DNA from: CAYWKS01 sp964458935
Lineage (GTDB): Bacteria; Planctomycetota; Phycisphaerae; Phycisphaerales; Zrk34
NCBI GenBank assembly: GCA_964458935.1
Contig: CAYWKS010000030.1
Span: 1 to 32,874, forward strand
Direction of reading: 5' to 3'
Length of the DNA stretch: 32,874 bases
Below the pieces are notes generated by a model. It was not told where the DNA came from, did not search any database, and saw only the letters and a list, made by a program, of their open reading frames with translations. Below, one piece after another: positions 15,947 through 24,465 of this stretch. Position numbers and translations under genes: made by a program. Numbering within the stretch: the stretch's first letter is position 1; each line of letters starts with the position of its first letter.

Positions 15947-18565
15947 CTACCGCTCGACGACATGATAGATCGCATCCTTGACCAGAGAGATCGTGACCCG
16001 TCCCGTGGCCGCCTGGCGCCCGAGGGCGGGAGCCTGGTCGGTGCGGGCCCGGCCGTGCGGGTCGAGGGCGACGGCGCGGCTGACGTCGGCATCGGGGAGC
16101 GTGATTCGGGCGTCGATGTGCCTGACGTTGAACGGCGCGCCGCCGAGGTCGGTGATCCGGTCGCCGCGCGTCTTGAATCCGTAAGGCCGCTCCTCCGTCA
16201 TCGCCTGCACGAGCAACCTGTCGCTGGTCTCGATGGGCTTGTCGTCGAGGCTGACGACGAGGATGCAGCCGTAGTCGTTATGGGTCTGGATGGTGAGCCC
16301 GCCGAGGGCGATCTGCGAGGCGGTCTTCATGAAGCCGACGATCCCACGTGCCTTGGGGGTGTCGATCACGCAGCGGCCGGCCTGGATATCCCACCGCAAG
16401 TGGTCGGGCAAGGCCGATGCGGCGGGGTTCAGCGCGGGTTGACCATTGCCGTAGACGCGGGCGATCGGCCCGGCGAGGAACGCGCGGCTGGCGGCGGGCA
16501 TGTCCATCGCCGGCGCGTCGTCGGCGCGGAGGGCGTCCAGCGCCGCGGCCACCGCGACGTTCGCTTCGGGGTCGAGCGAGAACAGCGCGTCGGCGTCGAT
16601 GCGGCTGATCGCCGCCGGCGGCGCGGTCGGCACATCGCCGCGGCGGTAGATCAACGCCGCGGCCGGCGAGCTGTACGCGACCGCCGGCGAGCAGAACTGG
16701 AACTTGGTCATCGACTGGTCGAGCAGGTAGTTGCTGCCGACGGCGAAGTGGAACAGCCCATCGATGCCCTGGTGCGCGGCGTACGCGGCGCTCATCGGCA
16801 GCCACTCGGTGCGGTAGCGGTTGGGCTGGGGCCAGCCCAGTTCGCTGATGATCTGCGGGTAGCCGGCGACCTGGGCGGCTGCGACCGGGAAGCGATCCGG
16901 GTGCCTGAGTCCCGACAGGTCTTCGTAGCGATGCCCCACGCGGACGGAGTAGCTGGCCCCCTCGCCTTCGTGCGTGGGCCCGATGTAGGCGTGGCGGTCG
17001 ATCACGTCGGCGGCGGTGTAGGTCCATCGCTCGACGCGGTCGAGCGTCCCGGGGTCCGCGGTCTTCCAGTTGCTCGCGGCGATCAGGCCCTCGTAGCCGA
17101 GCGAGCGGATGAAGCGGACCGACTGTTCATAGAATCCGCGCTGGAGTTCGGCGAGGAAACGGACCTGGTCGCGCAGGCGCCGCTTCTCGGCGTCGCGCTT
17201 GCCGCTCAGCGCGCCGGCGGTCATGTGCCACGCCTCGCGGATCGCCATGCTTTGGCCGGCGTCCTCGTCCAGCCGCGCCCCGCCCCACGCGTCGTAGGCC
17301 CCGGCGATCGTGCCGTAGCGGTCGTTCAGCCATCGGCCGAAGCGCCGTTCGAGCTGGCGCCAGTACCGCGGCGGGATGTTCTTCTTCGAGAAGGTCCAGA
17401 AGAACAGCGAATCCTCGTTGAGGACCTCGACGATGCCGACGCCCGGGTTCTCCGCGAGCGGTTGGCCGGCATACGGGTCCGGCCGCGTCAGCATCTCCCG
17501 CAGCCAGTTGCGGTGCATCCGCTGAAACGCCTCGTCGAAGAAGATCAGCCCGAACGGCTTGGTGTTGTCGATGGCGTCAAAGCCGGGCAACCCCGCCGCC
17601 CTGGCGTCGAACCACAGCGGGAAGTAGAAGCTCAGTTCGACGTAGATGCCTTGCCGGTTCATCGCGTGCACGAGGTAGTGCAGATCGTCGAGCTTGTCCG
17701 CGTCGACCTGCTCGCGGTCGTCCTGGTCGTACAAGGGCGCGTGGTAGCGGACCGCGTTGAACCCGAGCTTGGCGAGCTTGCGGGCGAGGTAGTCGACCGA
17801 AGCGCGGTTCTGGCCGGCGTTGGAGGCGCTGAGGTTCGCCGCCCAGAGGCGGATCGGTCGGCCGTCGCCGCGCACCAGCTTGGCGCCGTCGCGTCGCAGC
17901 GGGCCGTGCATCCCCGCTCGCCGCTCGTTCATCGACCGCAGGTCCAGCAACGCATCGTCACCGAACTCATCGAGCCCCGGCTCGAAGGCGAACCAGCCGG
18001 GCGCGGCCTTGCCCGACGCGACGCCGGGCTTGAGCTTGCCCCGCGGGACGAACGGCCCGTCGATCAGCATGAAGCAGTCAAACCCCGCCGCCTGGTTGTC
18101 GCCGACCCCCGCCAGCAGCTCGATCTCGAAACGATGTCGGCCCGCGCCCAGTTCCACGTCGCCGAGGTGGACCCAGTTGGCCGGCACGTGCGTCCGCAGG
18201 GTGACGCTGTCGGCCAGCTCGACATCGCGGCCGCACGTGCGCCAGGCCCCGCCGTCGAACCGCCAGCGGAACGGCCCGTGCTTCCACATCTTCCGCGCCC
18301 ACAGCGCGTATGCGCCGGCCTCGCTCACGTCGACCACGTACCGGGCGGTCGGCGTGGGCGAGCCGGCCGGCCGCTCGTCGATGTGCGTCAGCCAGTCGCC
18401 GCCGCTGAGCTTGTCGCGCTCCTCGTCGTCCTGCGGGTCGAACCACGTGCGTTCGGGGAAGTTGGCCTGCTCGGGCTGCTCGGCCTCCCACCACACGAAG
18501 TCCTGGGCGCCGGCGACAGTCGCCAGCATCGCGCCCAGGCACGCCGCCGCCACGCCGATCCGCAT
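15947..18565 (-). CDS. Secreted glycoside hydrolase-like protein (clan GH-A fold predicted), family uncertain
   Basis: An 872-residue protein with a Sec signal peptide (about 1-20, ending VAGA-Q). An N-terminal beta-rich region of about 150 residues (FVWWEAEQPE ... AGAYALWARKMW ... GRHRFEIELLAG) resembles carbohydrate-binding or PA14-like modules. A central (beta/alpha)8-type region begins near LARKLAKLGFNAVRYH. The pair expected for clan GH-A retaining enzymes is visible: acid/base Glu384 in VEVLNEDS and nucleophile Glu575 in ISELGWPQPNRYR. The C-terminus is beta-rich. I cannot assign a GH family or substrate; GH5- or GH42-like is the nearest description. Its ATG is one base after the bshA stop, so it is translated with the bacillithiol genes, an unexpected partner. 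Confidence 0.75.
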   Translation of the reverse strand: MRIGVAAACLGAMLATVAGAQDFVWWEAEQPEQANFPERTWFDPQDDEERDKLSGGDWLTHIDERPAGSPTPTARYVVDVSEAGAYALWARKMWKHGPFRWRFDGGAWRTCGRDVELADSVTLRTHVPANWVHLGDVELGAGRHRFEIELLAGVGDNQAAGFDCFMLIDGPFVPRGKLKPGVASGKAAPGWFAFEPGLDEFGDDALLDLRSMNERRAGMHGPLRRDGAKLVRGDGRPIRLWAANLSASNAGQNRASVDYLARKLAKLGFNAVRYHAPLYDQDDREQVDADKLDDLHYLVHAMNRQGIYVELSFYFPLWFDARAAGLPGFDAIDNTKPFGLIFFDEAFQRMHRNWLREMLTRPDPYAGQPLAENPGVGIVEVLNEDSLFFWTFSKKNIPPRYWRQLERRFGRWLNDRYGTIAGAYDAWGGARLDEDAGQSMAIREAWHMTAGALSGKRDAEKRRLRDQVRFLAELQRGFYEQSVRFIRSLGYEGLIAASNWKTADPGTLDRVERWTYTAADVIDRHAYIGPTHEGEGASYSVRVGHRYEDLSGLRHPDRFPVAAAQVAGYPQIISELGWPQPNRYRTEWLPMSAAYAAHQGIDGLFHFAVGSNYLLDQSMTKFQFCSPAVAYSSPAAALIYRRGDVPTAPPAAISRIDADALFSLDPEANVAVAAALDALRADDAPAMDMPAASRAFLAGPIARVYGNGQPALNPAASALPDHLRWDIQAGRCVIDTPKARGIVGFMKTASQIALGGLTIQTHNDYGCILVVSLDDKPIETSDRLLVQAMTEERPYGFKTRGDRITDLGGAPFNVRHIDARITLPDADVSRAVALDPHGRARTDQAPALGRQAATGRVTISLVKDAIYHVVER

Positions 18566-18566
18566 G

Positions 18567-19706
18567 TCACACCTCGCTCCCGGCCGCCGCGGGCCGCTCG
18601 ATCACCTGCTGGTAGTATCGCTCGTAGCGCGGGATGACCAGGTCCTTGCAGAACCGGTCGCGTGCCCGCTGGTGGCTGGCCAGGCTCATCGCGCTCCACG
18701 CCTGCGGGTCGGTGAGGATGGCGGTCGCCGCCGCGGCGACCTCGTCCACCGCGCCGACGGGGATGAGCCGGCCCGTCACGCCGTCGTCGATGACCTCGAC
18801 GAGCCCGCCGGCCTTGGAGGCGATGACCGGCGTGCCGCACGCCATCGCCTCCAGCGCCGAAACGCCGAACGACTCGTACTGGCTGAGCAGCAGGAACAGG
18901 TGGCTGCGGCGGTAACATTCCTGGATGTCGACCTGCGTGCCGACGAAGTCGACCGCGTCGCACACGCCCAGCTCGGCGGCGAGTTCCTCGGCGCTGCCGC
19001 GCTCCGGCCCGTCGCCGACCATCAGCAGCCGCGCCCCCGGCAACTGCTGCCGCACCTGCGCGAACACCCGCACGATGTCGAACACCCGCTTGACCGGTCG
19101 GAAGTTCGATGCGTGCATGAGCTGGTACGCGCCCCCGGCCGCCGGGCCGACCCGGCCGTTCGGCCGGAACCGGTCGCAGTCCACGAAGTTGGGGATCACC
19201 ACCGGCGGGTCGGGCAGGTTGAACACCTCGATCGTCCGCCGCGCCAGCCACTGCGACACCGCGGTGGTGCCGTCGGCCTTGGCCATCGCGTACCGGCAGA
19301 CCCGGTAGAAGTCCTTGTGCGATCCGACGAGCGTGATGTCCGTGCCGTGCACCGTCGTGATGACCTTCACCTTCCGCTCGCACAGGCAGAGCATGTCCCG
19401 CGCGAGCATCGCGCTGATCGCGTGCGGGACGGCGTAATGGGCGTGGATCACGTCGACCTGGCGATCGACCGCCAGCTCCGCCAGCACGTTCGCCAGCGAC
19501 AGCCCGTGCGGCGGATAACGGAACAGCGGGTAGTCCGTGACCGGCACCTTGTGATAGGTCAGGTTGGGCATGTCATCCAGCCGGAACGGCCGGTCGTGGC
19601 TGACGATGTGGACCTCGTGGCCACGCCGGGCCATGGCCATGCCCAGCTCCGTGGCCACCACGCCGCTGCCGCCGTGCGTCGGATGACAACTGATCGCGAT
19701 CTTCAT
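18567..19706 (-). CDS. bshA: Bacillithiol synthesis glycosyltransferase BshA
   Basis: GT4-family glycosyltransferase joining UDP-GlcNAc to L-malate, the first step of bacillithiol synthesis. The 379-residue product begins with the family signature KIAISCHPTHGGSGVVATEL. It then shows DVIHAHYAVPHAISA, TTVHGTDITLVG, VIPNFVDCDRF and the C-terminal SQYESFGVSALEAMACGTP with the conserved E-x7-E motif of GT4 enzymes. The start at 19706 overlaps the bshB1 stop by 4 bases and has a GGAGG immediately upstream. Order on the minus strand is methyltransferase, bshC, bshB1, bshA, glycoside hydrolase. The gene stops one base before the hydrolase ATG. Confidence 0.93.
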   Translation of the reverse strand: MKIAISCHPTHGGSGVVATELGMAMARRGHEVHIVSHDRPFRLDDMPNLTYHKVPVTDYPLFRYPPHGLSLANVLAELAVDRQVDVIHAHYAVPHAISAMLARDMLCLCERKVKVITTVHGTDITLVGSHKDFYRVCRYAMAKADGTTAVSQWLARRTIEVFNLPDPPVVIPNFVDCDRFRPNGRVGPAAGGAYQLMHASNFRPVKRVFDIVRVFAQVRQQLPGARLLMVGDGPERGSAEELAAELGVCDAVDFVGTQVDIQECYRRSHLFLLLSQYESFGVSALEAMACGTPVIASKAGGLVEVIDDGVTGRLIPVGAVDEVAAAATAILTDPQAWSAMSLASHQRARDRFCKDLVIPRYERYYQQVIERPAAAGSEV

Positions 19707-20467
19707 CCCTCCACCTTCTGCCTTTCCATATGGCTGTTCGTCGACGCGTGCACCTTGGGGAAAGGCGCGTACATCGCCACCGGGTCTTCGACCGGGACCG
19801 GGCGGCGGACGAGGAACGGCTCGCCGAACTCGCGGTAGATCATGTTGCCGTAGTTGCGGGCCCGCCCCTCCAGCCGCTTCAGGAAGGTCGGCTGGCTGAT
19901 CAGCGTCTCCAGCCCGTCGACCGTCTGGTCGTGCAGTTGCGACCCGTAGCAGACGACCGCCTCGACCTTCTGGGGGTAGAAGTCGGTGACGTCGACGATG
20001 AAGCTGGGCTCGAACGTGAAGTGGGCCATGAAGTACAGGTATTCGTTGGGCCGGTACGGGTCGCCCGCCGCGGGGTAGTTGGCGAAGCCCGCCGGGTACA
20101 TCGTGTCCCTGACGATGTGGCCGGTCGCCGAGTGGTCGGGATGCAGGTCGTCCCAGTAATGGGTCATGACGATGGTGGGGCGCAGGCGGCGGATCTGCTC
20201 GACGACCTTGATCCGGGCGGCCTCGGTGTTCTCCAGCCGGCCATCGGGCAGTTCGAGGTTGACCCGCTCGGTGACGCCGAGGATGCGGGCGGCTTGCGCG
20301 GCCTCGGCGGCCCGTTGCTCGGGCGTGCCCCGCGTGCCCATCTCGCCCCGCGTCATGTCGATGATCGCCACCGACCGCCCCGCCGCCGTCAGCTTCGCCA
20401 GCGTCCCGCCGCAGATCATCTCCACATCGTCGGGGTGCGCCCCGATCGCCAGCACGTCCACCTTCAC
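19703..20467 (-). CDS. bshB1: Bacillithiol synthesis deacetylase BshB1
   Basis: Zinc-dependent LmbE/PIG-L family enzyme that removes the acetyl group from GlcNAc-malate to give GlcN-malate. The 254-residue product carries the metal-binding AHPDDVE near the N-terminus and DLHPDHSATGHIVRD in the middle, plus the RGEMGTRGTPEQRAAEA run typical of BshB1. The GTG at 20467 is supported by AAGGAGG seven bases upstream. It follows bshC by 13 bases and overlaps bshA by 4 bases. Confidence 0.93.
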   Translation of the reverse strand: MKVDVLAIGAHPDDVEMICGGTLAKLTAAGRSVAIIDMTRGEMGTRGTPEQRAAEAAQAARILGVTERVNLELPDGRLENTEAARIKVVEQIRRLRPTIVMTHYWDDLHPDHSATGHIVRDTMYPAGFANYPAAGDPYRPNEYLYFMAHFTFEPSFIVDVTDFYPQKVEAVVCYGSQLHDQTVDGLETLISQPTFLKRLEGRARNYGNMIYREFGEPFLVRRPVPVEDPVAMYAPFPKVHASTNSHMERQKVEG

Positions 20468-20480
20468 GGATCGGCCTCCT

Positions 20481-22028
20481 TCATGATGAGTGCACCTGCA
20501 CCAGGTGATGCCGGATCGCCGTCGGATCGACCGACTGCATCAACTGCGTGACGAACCCGACGCCGAATCGCCCGACATAGTCCAGCGGCGAGACCACGCG
20601 TTCGGCGGGCCGGCCGTGGGGCGTGACGGCGTGGGCCAACTGCTTCAGCTCGCCCTTGCCCAGCCCGCGCCGGCTGAGCCGGTCGTTCCGCACCCGGTCG
20701 GCGAGCTTGGCGACCTGGTGGTCGATCGAGTCGCCCGCCTTGCCGACCAGCTTGGCGTCCACCTCGCCGTCGAGCGACCGCACCCGGGCGAGCAGTTGAT
20801 CACGCAGCGCCTCGATCTCACGGAGGTCGGCGTCCTCGACGTCGAACCGCGCCGGGTCGAACGCCTCGGCCAGCGCCGCCGCCTCGAACACCCGCTCGCC
20901 ATCCAGCCCGAACGCCCGCGCCCGCTCGGCATCGCGCGGGCCGAGCACGGTGACCGACATGCGGGGCCACAGCCGCGACCGCCTCACGCCCGCCGCCTCG
21001 TACAGCGGATCGATCTGCCACAGGTAGCGCAGCTCACCGGGCCCGCCCACCGTCGCCAGCACCGGCAGCGCCATGTCCTGCACCAGCGGCCGCAGCGCCG
21101 CGCCCGGCGAGTACCCCGCGGGGTTCGCGCGGATCAGCCCGGGCAGGTCGTCGGTCATCTCGCACGCCACGCGGCGGCCGTCGGCGATGCGGAACAGCCC
21201 GAGGCGCTCGAGCTGCGGGTCGTAGCCGGCCCCGCGGACCTGCTCGGTGCCCCGGTCGAACGCGGCCGCGACCGCATCCCGGCGCTCGACCACGTCCGCC
21301 AGCGCCGGCGCGGTCAGCTCACGCATCTGCATCGGGTCGATCAGCACCAGCCGACCTTCGCCGACCAGCGCCGCCAGCAACCGGGCGAACGCCGTCGTGT
21401 AGCTGCCGAAGTCCAGGCGGCGGACGATCTCGAGCACCGCGTCTTTGGCCGGCCCCGCCGGCAGCGCCGCATCCACGTACGCGATGATCGGCTCGCGCCA
21501 CCGCGCCGGCGACAGCGACCCGACCGGCGGTCGCGGGCCGCCGCCCTCCAACTCATCGTGATCGCACGTGAACGGCTTGGACCCGATCGTGCAGCGGTTG
21601 ACTTCCTCGATGTCGTGATCTTCCGAGGCGATCCAGAACGCCGGAACCAGCGGCACCGGCGAGCGGTCGGCCAGTCGCTCGGCCAGGGCCATCGCGGTGA
21701 TGGCCTTGTACAGCGTGTAGGCCGGCCCGAGCAGCAGCCCCGGCTGCTGGCCCGTGATGATCAACCGCCCTTCGCCGCGGATCGCCGCGACCGTCGCCTC
21801 GCTCAGCGTGTTTCCCCACGCCGCGTTCATCCGCGTCAGCGCGTCGGCCAGCGCCGGCCGATCCAGCCAGGGCGAATCGGCCGGCGTCGGCGGGGCATCG
21901 AGGTCAAGCAGCGGGAAACCCGCGGGCCCCTCGCCACGCCCCAGCCCCGCCAACAGCGCGTCGCCGACCGGCGTGCGTTCGTACGCGACCGCGGCCGCGT
22001 GCAGTCGGGTTGCCGTCGCCTCCGTCAT
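20481..22028 (-). CDS. bshC: Bacillithiol synthase BshC (cysteine-adding enzyme)
   Basis: Catalyses the last step of bacillithiol synthesis, adding cysteine to GlcN-malate. The 515-residue product is close to the usual length of about 520-540. Recognisable family runs are ITGQQPGLLLGPAYTLYKA, VPAFWIASEDHDIEEVN and the C-terminal PHGRPAERVVSPLDYVGRFG. The ATG at 22028 overlaps the stop of the upstream methyltransferase gene by 4 bases (ATGA). An extended reading frame to 22130 would lie inside the methyltransferase gene and is rejected. With bshA and bshB1 directly downstream, the full bacillithiol pathway is encoded here. Confidence 0.92.
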   Translation of the reverse strand: MTEATATRLHAAAVAYERTPVGDALLAGLGRGEGPAGFPLLDLDAPPTPADSPWLDRPALADALTRMNAAWGNTLSEATVAAIRGEGRLIITGQQPGLLLGPAYTLYKAITAMALAERLADRSPVPLVPAFWIASEDHDIEEVNRCTIGSKPFTCDHDELEGGGPRPPVGSLSPARWREPIIAYVDAALPAGPAKDAVLEIVRRLDFGSYTTAFARLLAALVGEGRLVLIDPMQMRELTAPALADVVERRDAVAAAFDRGTEQVRGAGYDPQLERLGLFRIADGRRVACEMTDDLPGLIRANPAGYSPGAALRPLVQDMALPVLATVGGPGELRYLWQIDPLYEAAGVRRSRLWPRMSVTVLGPRDAERARAFGLDGERVFEAAALAEAFDPARFDVEDADLREIEALRDQLLARVRSLDGEVDAKLVGKAGDSIDHQVAKLADRVRNDRLSRRGLGKGELKQLAHAVTPHGRPAERVVSPLDYVGRFGVGFVTQLMQSVDPTAIRHHLVQVHSS

Positions 22029-22768
22029 ACGCGGGCTCCGAGCACGATCATACGCGGCGAATCGGGCGTGAGCGGCTCGCCGGCCAGCGACCCGAACACC
22101 CGCACGCCGCCCAGCCCCGCCGCCTCGCACATCGACCCGAGCTCCGCCGGCCGGTACAACCGCACGCTCTCGGTGAGCCGCTCGGAGCGGCCCGCGGCGT
22201 CGGTGATCGTCATCCGCTTGACGACGCGGTCGTCGGCGATCCGCCGGCGGCTGTCGACGGTCAGCTCGTCCACCCGCTGCGTGTCCTGTTCGATGAGGTT
22301 GGCCGCGACGTGGTCACGGTTGGCGTGGTCGATGAGCAGCCGGCCGCCCGGTCGCAGCGAGCGCACCATCGACCGCAGGGCCGCGGCGTTGTCGGCGTCG
22401 TCCTCGAAGTAGCCGAAGCTGGTGAAGAAGTTGGTCGCCAGGTCGAAGGCGTGATCGAACGGCAGCCGCCGCATGTCGGCCTGGGCGACGCGGCCGCCGA
22501 GCCGCCGGTCGTGCACCGCCTCGGCGAGCAGCGCTGAGCTGAGGTCGACGCCGAACGCGTCCAGCCCGTCGTCGAGCATGGGTCGCAGGTGCCGGCCCGC
22601 GCCGCAGGCCACGTCCAGCGCCCGCTCGCCGCCGGTGAGTCCGAGCAGCTCGCACACCGCATCGATCTCCCGCCGGGCCGCCGCCTCGTCGCGGTGGCGG
22701 TACACCTGCGTGTAGAGCACATCGAAGGCCTTGCGATACCACGGCTGGGCGGAGGTCGTCGGGTCCAC
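22025..22768 (-). CDS. Class I SAM-dependent methyltransferase leading the bsh operon
   Basis: A Rossmann-fold methyltransferase of about 247 residues. Motif I is ALDVACGAGRHL, the acidic end of strand 2 is FGVDLS, then QADMRRLPFDHAFDLATNFF, and the post-motif LRPGGRLLIDHANRD. The substrate is unknown. It is the first gene of the minus-strand bsh operon and overlaps bshC by 4 bases, so it is probably made together with the bacillithiol enzymes. N-methyl-bacillithiol, made by a SAM methyltransferase in Chlorobium, offers a precedent for a role. The frame is open upstream to a GTG at 22816, but a TACCAT box at 22812-22807 suggests transcription begins near 22800, so the GTG at 22768 is preferred. 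Start certainty is moderate. Confidence 0.8.
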   Translation of the reverse strand: MDPTTSAQPWYRKAFDVLYTQVYRHRDEAAARREIDAVCELLGLTGGERALDVACGAGRHLRPMLDDGLDAFGVDLSSALLAEAVHDRRLGGRVAQADMRRLPFDHAFDLATNFFTSFGYFEDDADNAAALRSMVRSLRPGGRLLIDHANRDHVAANLIEQDTQRVDELTVDSRRRIADDRVVKRMTITDAAGRSERLTESVRLYRPAELGSMCEAAGLGGVRVFGSLAGEPLTPDSPRMIVLGARV

Positions 22769-22806
22769 GTCGGTCGCTGCTCGGCGGGTGCGGGGCGGTC
22801 GACGGC

Positions 22807-22812
22807 ATGGTA
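22807..22812 (-). promoter_or_regulatory. Possible -10 box of the methyltransferase-bsh operon
   Basis: TACCAT on the minus strand (22812-22807), about 38 bases before the GTG at 22768. No good -35 accompanies it. It lies between the two divergent units. Confidence 0.3.
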
Positions 22813-22833
22813 GCACGCGTCGGGCGAGGCGGC

Positions 22834-22862
22834 TTGGACCGGTTCTGCGGGCCCATTATCAT
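22834..22862 (+). promoter_or_regulatory. Predicted promoter of the TolQ/ExbB-like gene, leaderless arrangement
   Basis: TTGGAC (22834-22839), 17-base spacer, TATCAT (22857-22862). Only 6 bases separate the -10 box from the ATG at 22869, so the start codon should be at or within a base of the 5' end of the transcript. This is the clearest of the leaderless-type promoters because both boxes and the spacer are good. Confidence 0.6.
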
Positions 22863-22868
22863 GCCCGC

Positions 22869-23519
22869 ATGCTGCAAGAGGCCTGGGATCAACTGGCGGA
22901 ACTGATCGACCGGGGCGGCTGGGTGATGTACCCGCTGCTGGGGCTGAGCATCGCGGCGGTGACGCTGATGTTCGAGCGGTTGTGGTTCTGGATCGGCACG
23001 AACAACCCGTGGCGGCGCGACCGGTACGCGCGGATCGCCGAGCATCTGGGCGCCGGCCGCCGCGATCATGCCGCCGCCCTGGTCAACGGCGACAACAGCG
23101 TGTACGGCCGACTCGTCCACCAACTGCTGCGGGGCGGCGCGTCGGACGCCGCGGTGTTGGCCGCCGTCGAGCAGCAGCGCCCCCGGCTGGATCGGTTCAT
23201 GGCGTCGCTGGGCACCATCATCACCGCCGCCCCACTCATGGGCATCCTCGGGACCGTCATCGGCATCATCTCCAGCTTCCGCGTGCTCAGCGACGAACAG
23301 ATGGTGACCGACCCGTCCGCGATCGGCGCGGGCATCGCCGAGGCCCTGCTGACCACCGTCGTGGGACTGATCATCGCACTGGTCGTCCTGTTCCCGTACA
23401 ACGCATTCCGGGCGCAGATCGACCGCACACTGGGTCGCATGGAAAGCCTCGTCGCCGCGGCGAGGCAGGAACACGAGACCGAAACTGTCGCAACCAACCG
23501 ATCCGAACACCACACCTGA
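22869..23519 (+). CDS. MotA/TolQ/ExbB-like proton channel subunit
   Basis: A 216-residue inner-membrane protein of the MotA/TolQ/ExbB family, which forms the proton-driven stator of energy-transducing complexes. It has a first helix at about 17-42 and the paired C-terminal helices with family signatures LGTIITAAPLMGILGTVIGI and GIAEALLTTVVGLIIAL. The start at 22869 fits a leaderless promoter; an open extension to 22731 is arginine-rich and rejected. ExbD/TolR partners normally follow such genes, but the next gene, 7 bases later, is pseudopilin-like instead. The partner must be elsewhere or the role is different. Confidence 0.88.
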   Translation: MLQEAWDQLAELIDRGGWVMYPLLGLSIAAVTLMFERLWFWIGTNNPWRRDRYARIAEHLGAGRRDHAAALVNGDNSVYGRLVHQLLRGGASDAAVLAAVEQQRPRLDRFMASLGTIITAAPLMGILGTVIGIISSFRVLSDEQMVTDPSAIGAGIAEALLTTVVGLIIALVVLFPYNAFRAQIDRTLGRMESLVAAARQEHETETVATNRSEHHT

Positions 23520-23526
23520 CAGCGCC

Positions 23527-24138
23527 GTGACGCCATCCCCGCCGCCCGACGCGCCAACCGCCAGCAAGAACAACACCGTCACGATCGTGGTCGTGATCGC
23601 CGCGGTCTGCGTGGTCGGGCTGCTGATCTGCGGCGGCATCATGGCCGCGATCTTCCTGCCGGCGGTCAGTATGTACCGCGACACGACCAGGCGCGTCGTA
23701 GATGCAGCGAACACCCGGAGCATCGTCCAGGCCATGCGAGTCTATGCCACGGTGAACAACGACGTATTCCCACCACACCCGGGTCTGTTGATCGACGACG
23801 GGTCGATCGCCCCGGACTTGCTCGACAGCCCGTTGACCGCGGACGAGCCGTTCATCAACTACACCGGTGCGATGCCGCCGGTGAACACGAACCACAAGTT
23901 CGGCGAGTATTTCTTCGTGTACAACTATGAGCATGGGGTACTTGCTCCGCCCGACGAGATCATCATGTTCGGGCCTTCGGTCAACGGGGCGGGCCGCAGC
24001 GTTGCGTTCGGCGACATGGACTGCGAGTTCATGCCGGAGGCCGAGTTCGAGCGATTGGTGCGGGACCGCAACGTGGCGCGGCGGGGTGATCCTCGCCTCG
24101 GCGTGCCGATCGACCTCGATGCGCTGGGCGCGCGGTGA
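23527..24138 (+). CDS. Pseudopilin-like (H-x9-DG type) protein lacking a prepilin cleavage site
   Basis: A 203-residue protein with a proline-rich N-terminus (about 1-17), one long helix (about 18-45) and a soluble domain. After the helix, FLPAVSMYRDTTRR ... TRSIVQAMRVYATVNNDVFPP matches the helix-and-loop that follows the anchor in planctomycetal pseudopilins. The C-terminal RSVAFGDMDCEFMPEAEFER resembles their DG-H-V-E-F signature. The G-F-T-L-x-E prepilin peptidase site is absent, so the anchor is probably not processed by PilD. The GTG at 23527 lies 7 bases after the TolQ-like gene, so the two are likely cotranscribed. Function unknown. Confidence 0.7.
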   Translation: MTPSPPPDAPTASKNNTVTIVVVIAAVCVVGLLICGGIMAAIFLPAVSMYRDTTRRVVDAANTRSIVQAMRVYATVNNDVFPPHPGLLIDDGSIAPDLLDSPLTADEPFINYTGAMPPVNTNHKFGEYFFVYNYEHGVLAPPDEIIMFGPSVNGAGRSVAFGDMDCEFMPEAEFERLVRDRNVARRGDPRLGVPIDLDALGAR

Positions 24139-24184
24139 GGGCGTGATCGATGCGGCGCGTCGCCCCGGGCGGTATCGGCGGCGT

Positions 24185-24457
24185 CTATCGTCTTGCCCGG
24201 TGCATGAAGACCTCGCGGATCTCGCGCAGGGGGTAGCCGCCGTCGTTGAGCATCTTGACCATGCGGATGCGTCGGATCGCGCGGGCGTCGAACAGCCGCT
24301 GGCCCGACCGGGTGAGGGCGGTCGGCTCCACCACCTGCATGTAGCAGTAGTACTGGAGCTGGGCGACGGTAACGCCGGCGCGACGGGCGGCCTCGCCCAA
24401 CCGCACCCGCCCTTCCTCCAGGGGTTCGCCGCCTTGTCCGTCGGGCACGCCGGCCAT
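24185..24457 (-). CDS. Small MerR-family DNA-binding protein
   Basis: A 90-residue protein made almost entirely of a MerR-type winged helix: RVRLGEAARRAGVTVAQLQYY (first helix-turn-helix) and SGQRLFDARAIRRIRMVKML with GYPLREIREVF. There is no effector-binding domain or long dimerisation helix, so it resembles stand-alone HTH_17/MerR regulators. The ATG at 24457 is chosen because a TACACT box ends 8 bases upstream; the frame is open farther upstream but the sequence there is not family-like. It converges on the pseudopilin-like gene and diverges from the SnoaL-like gene, which it could regulate. Confidence 0.72.
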   Translation of the reverse strand: MAGVPDGQGGEPLEEGRVRLGEAARRAGVTVAQLQYYCYMQVVEPTALTRSGQRLFDARAIRRIRMVKMLNDGGYPLREIREVFMHRARR

Positions 24458-24465
24458 GGCGAGCC

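Noticed and set aside
15902..18637. A 911-codon plus-strand open frame over the glycoside hydrolase gene.
   Set aside because: Shadow of the minus-strand gene, which has a signal peptide and catalytic motifs; the plus frame has none.
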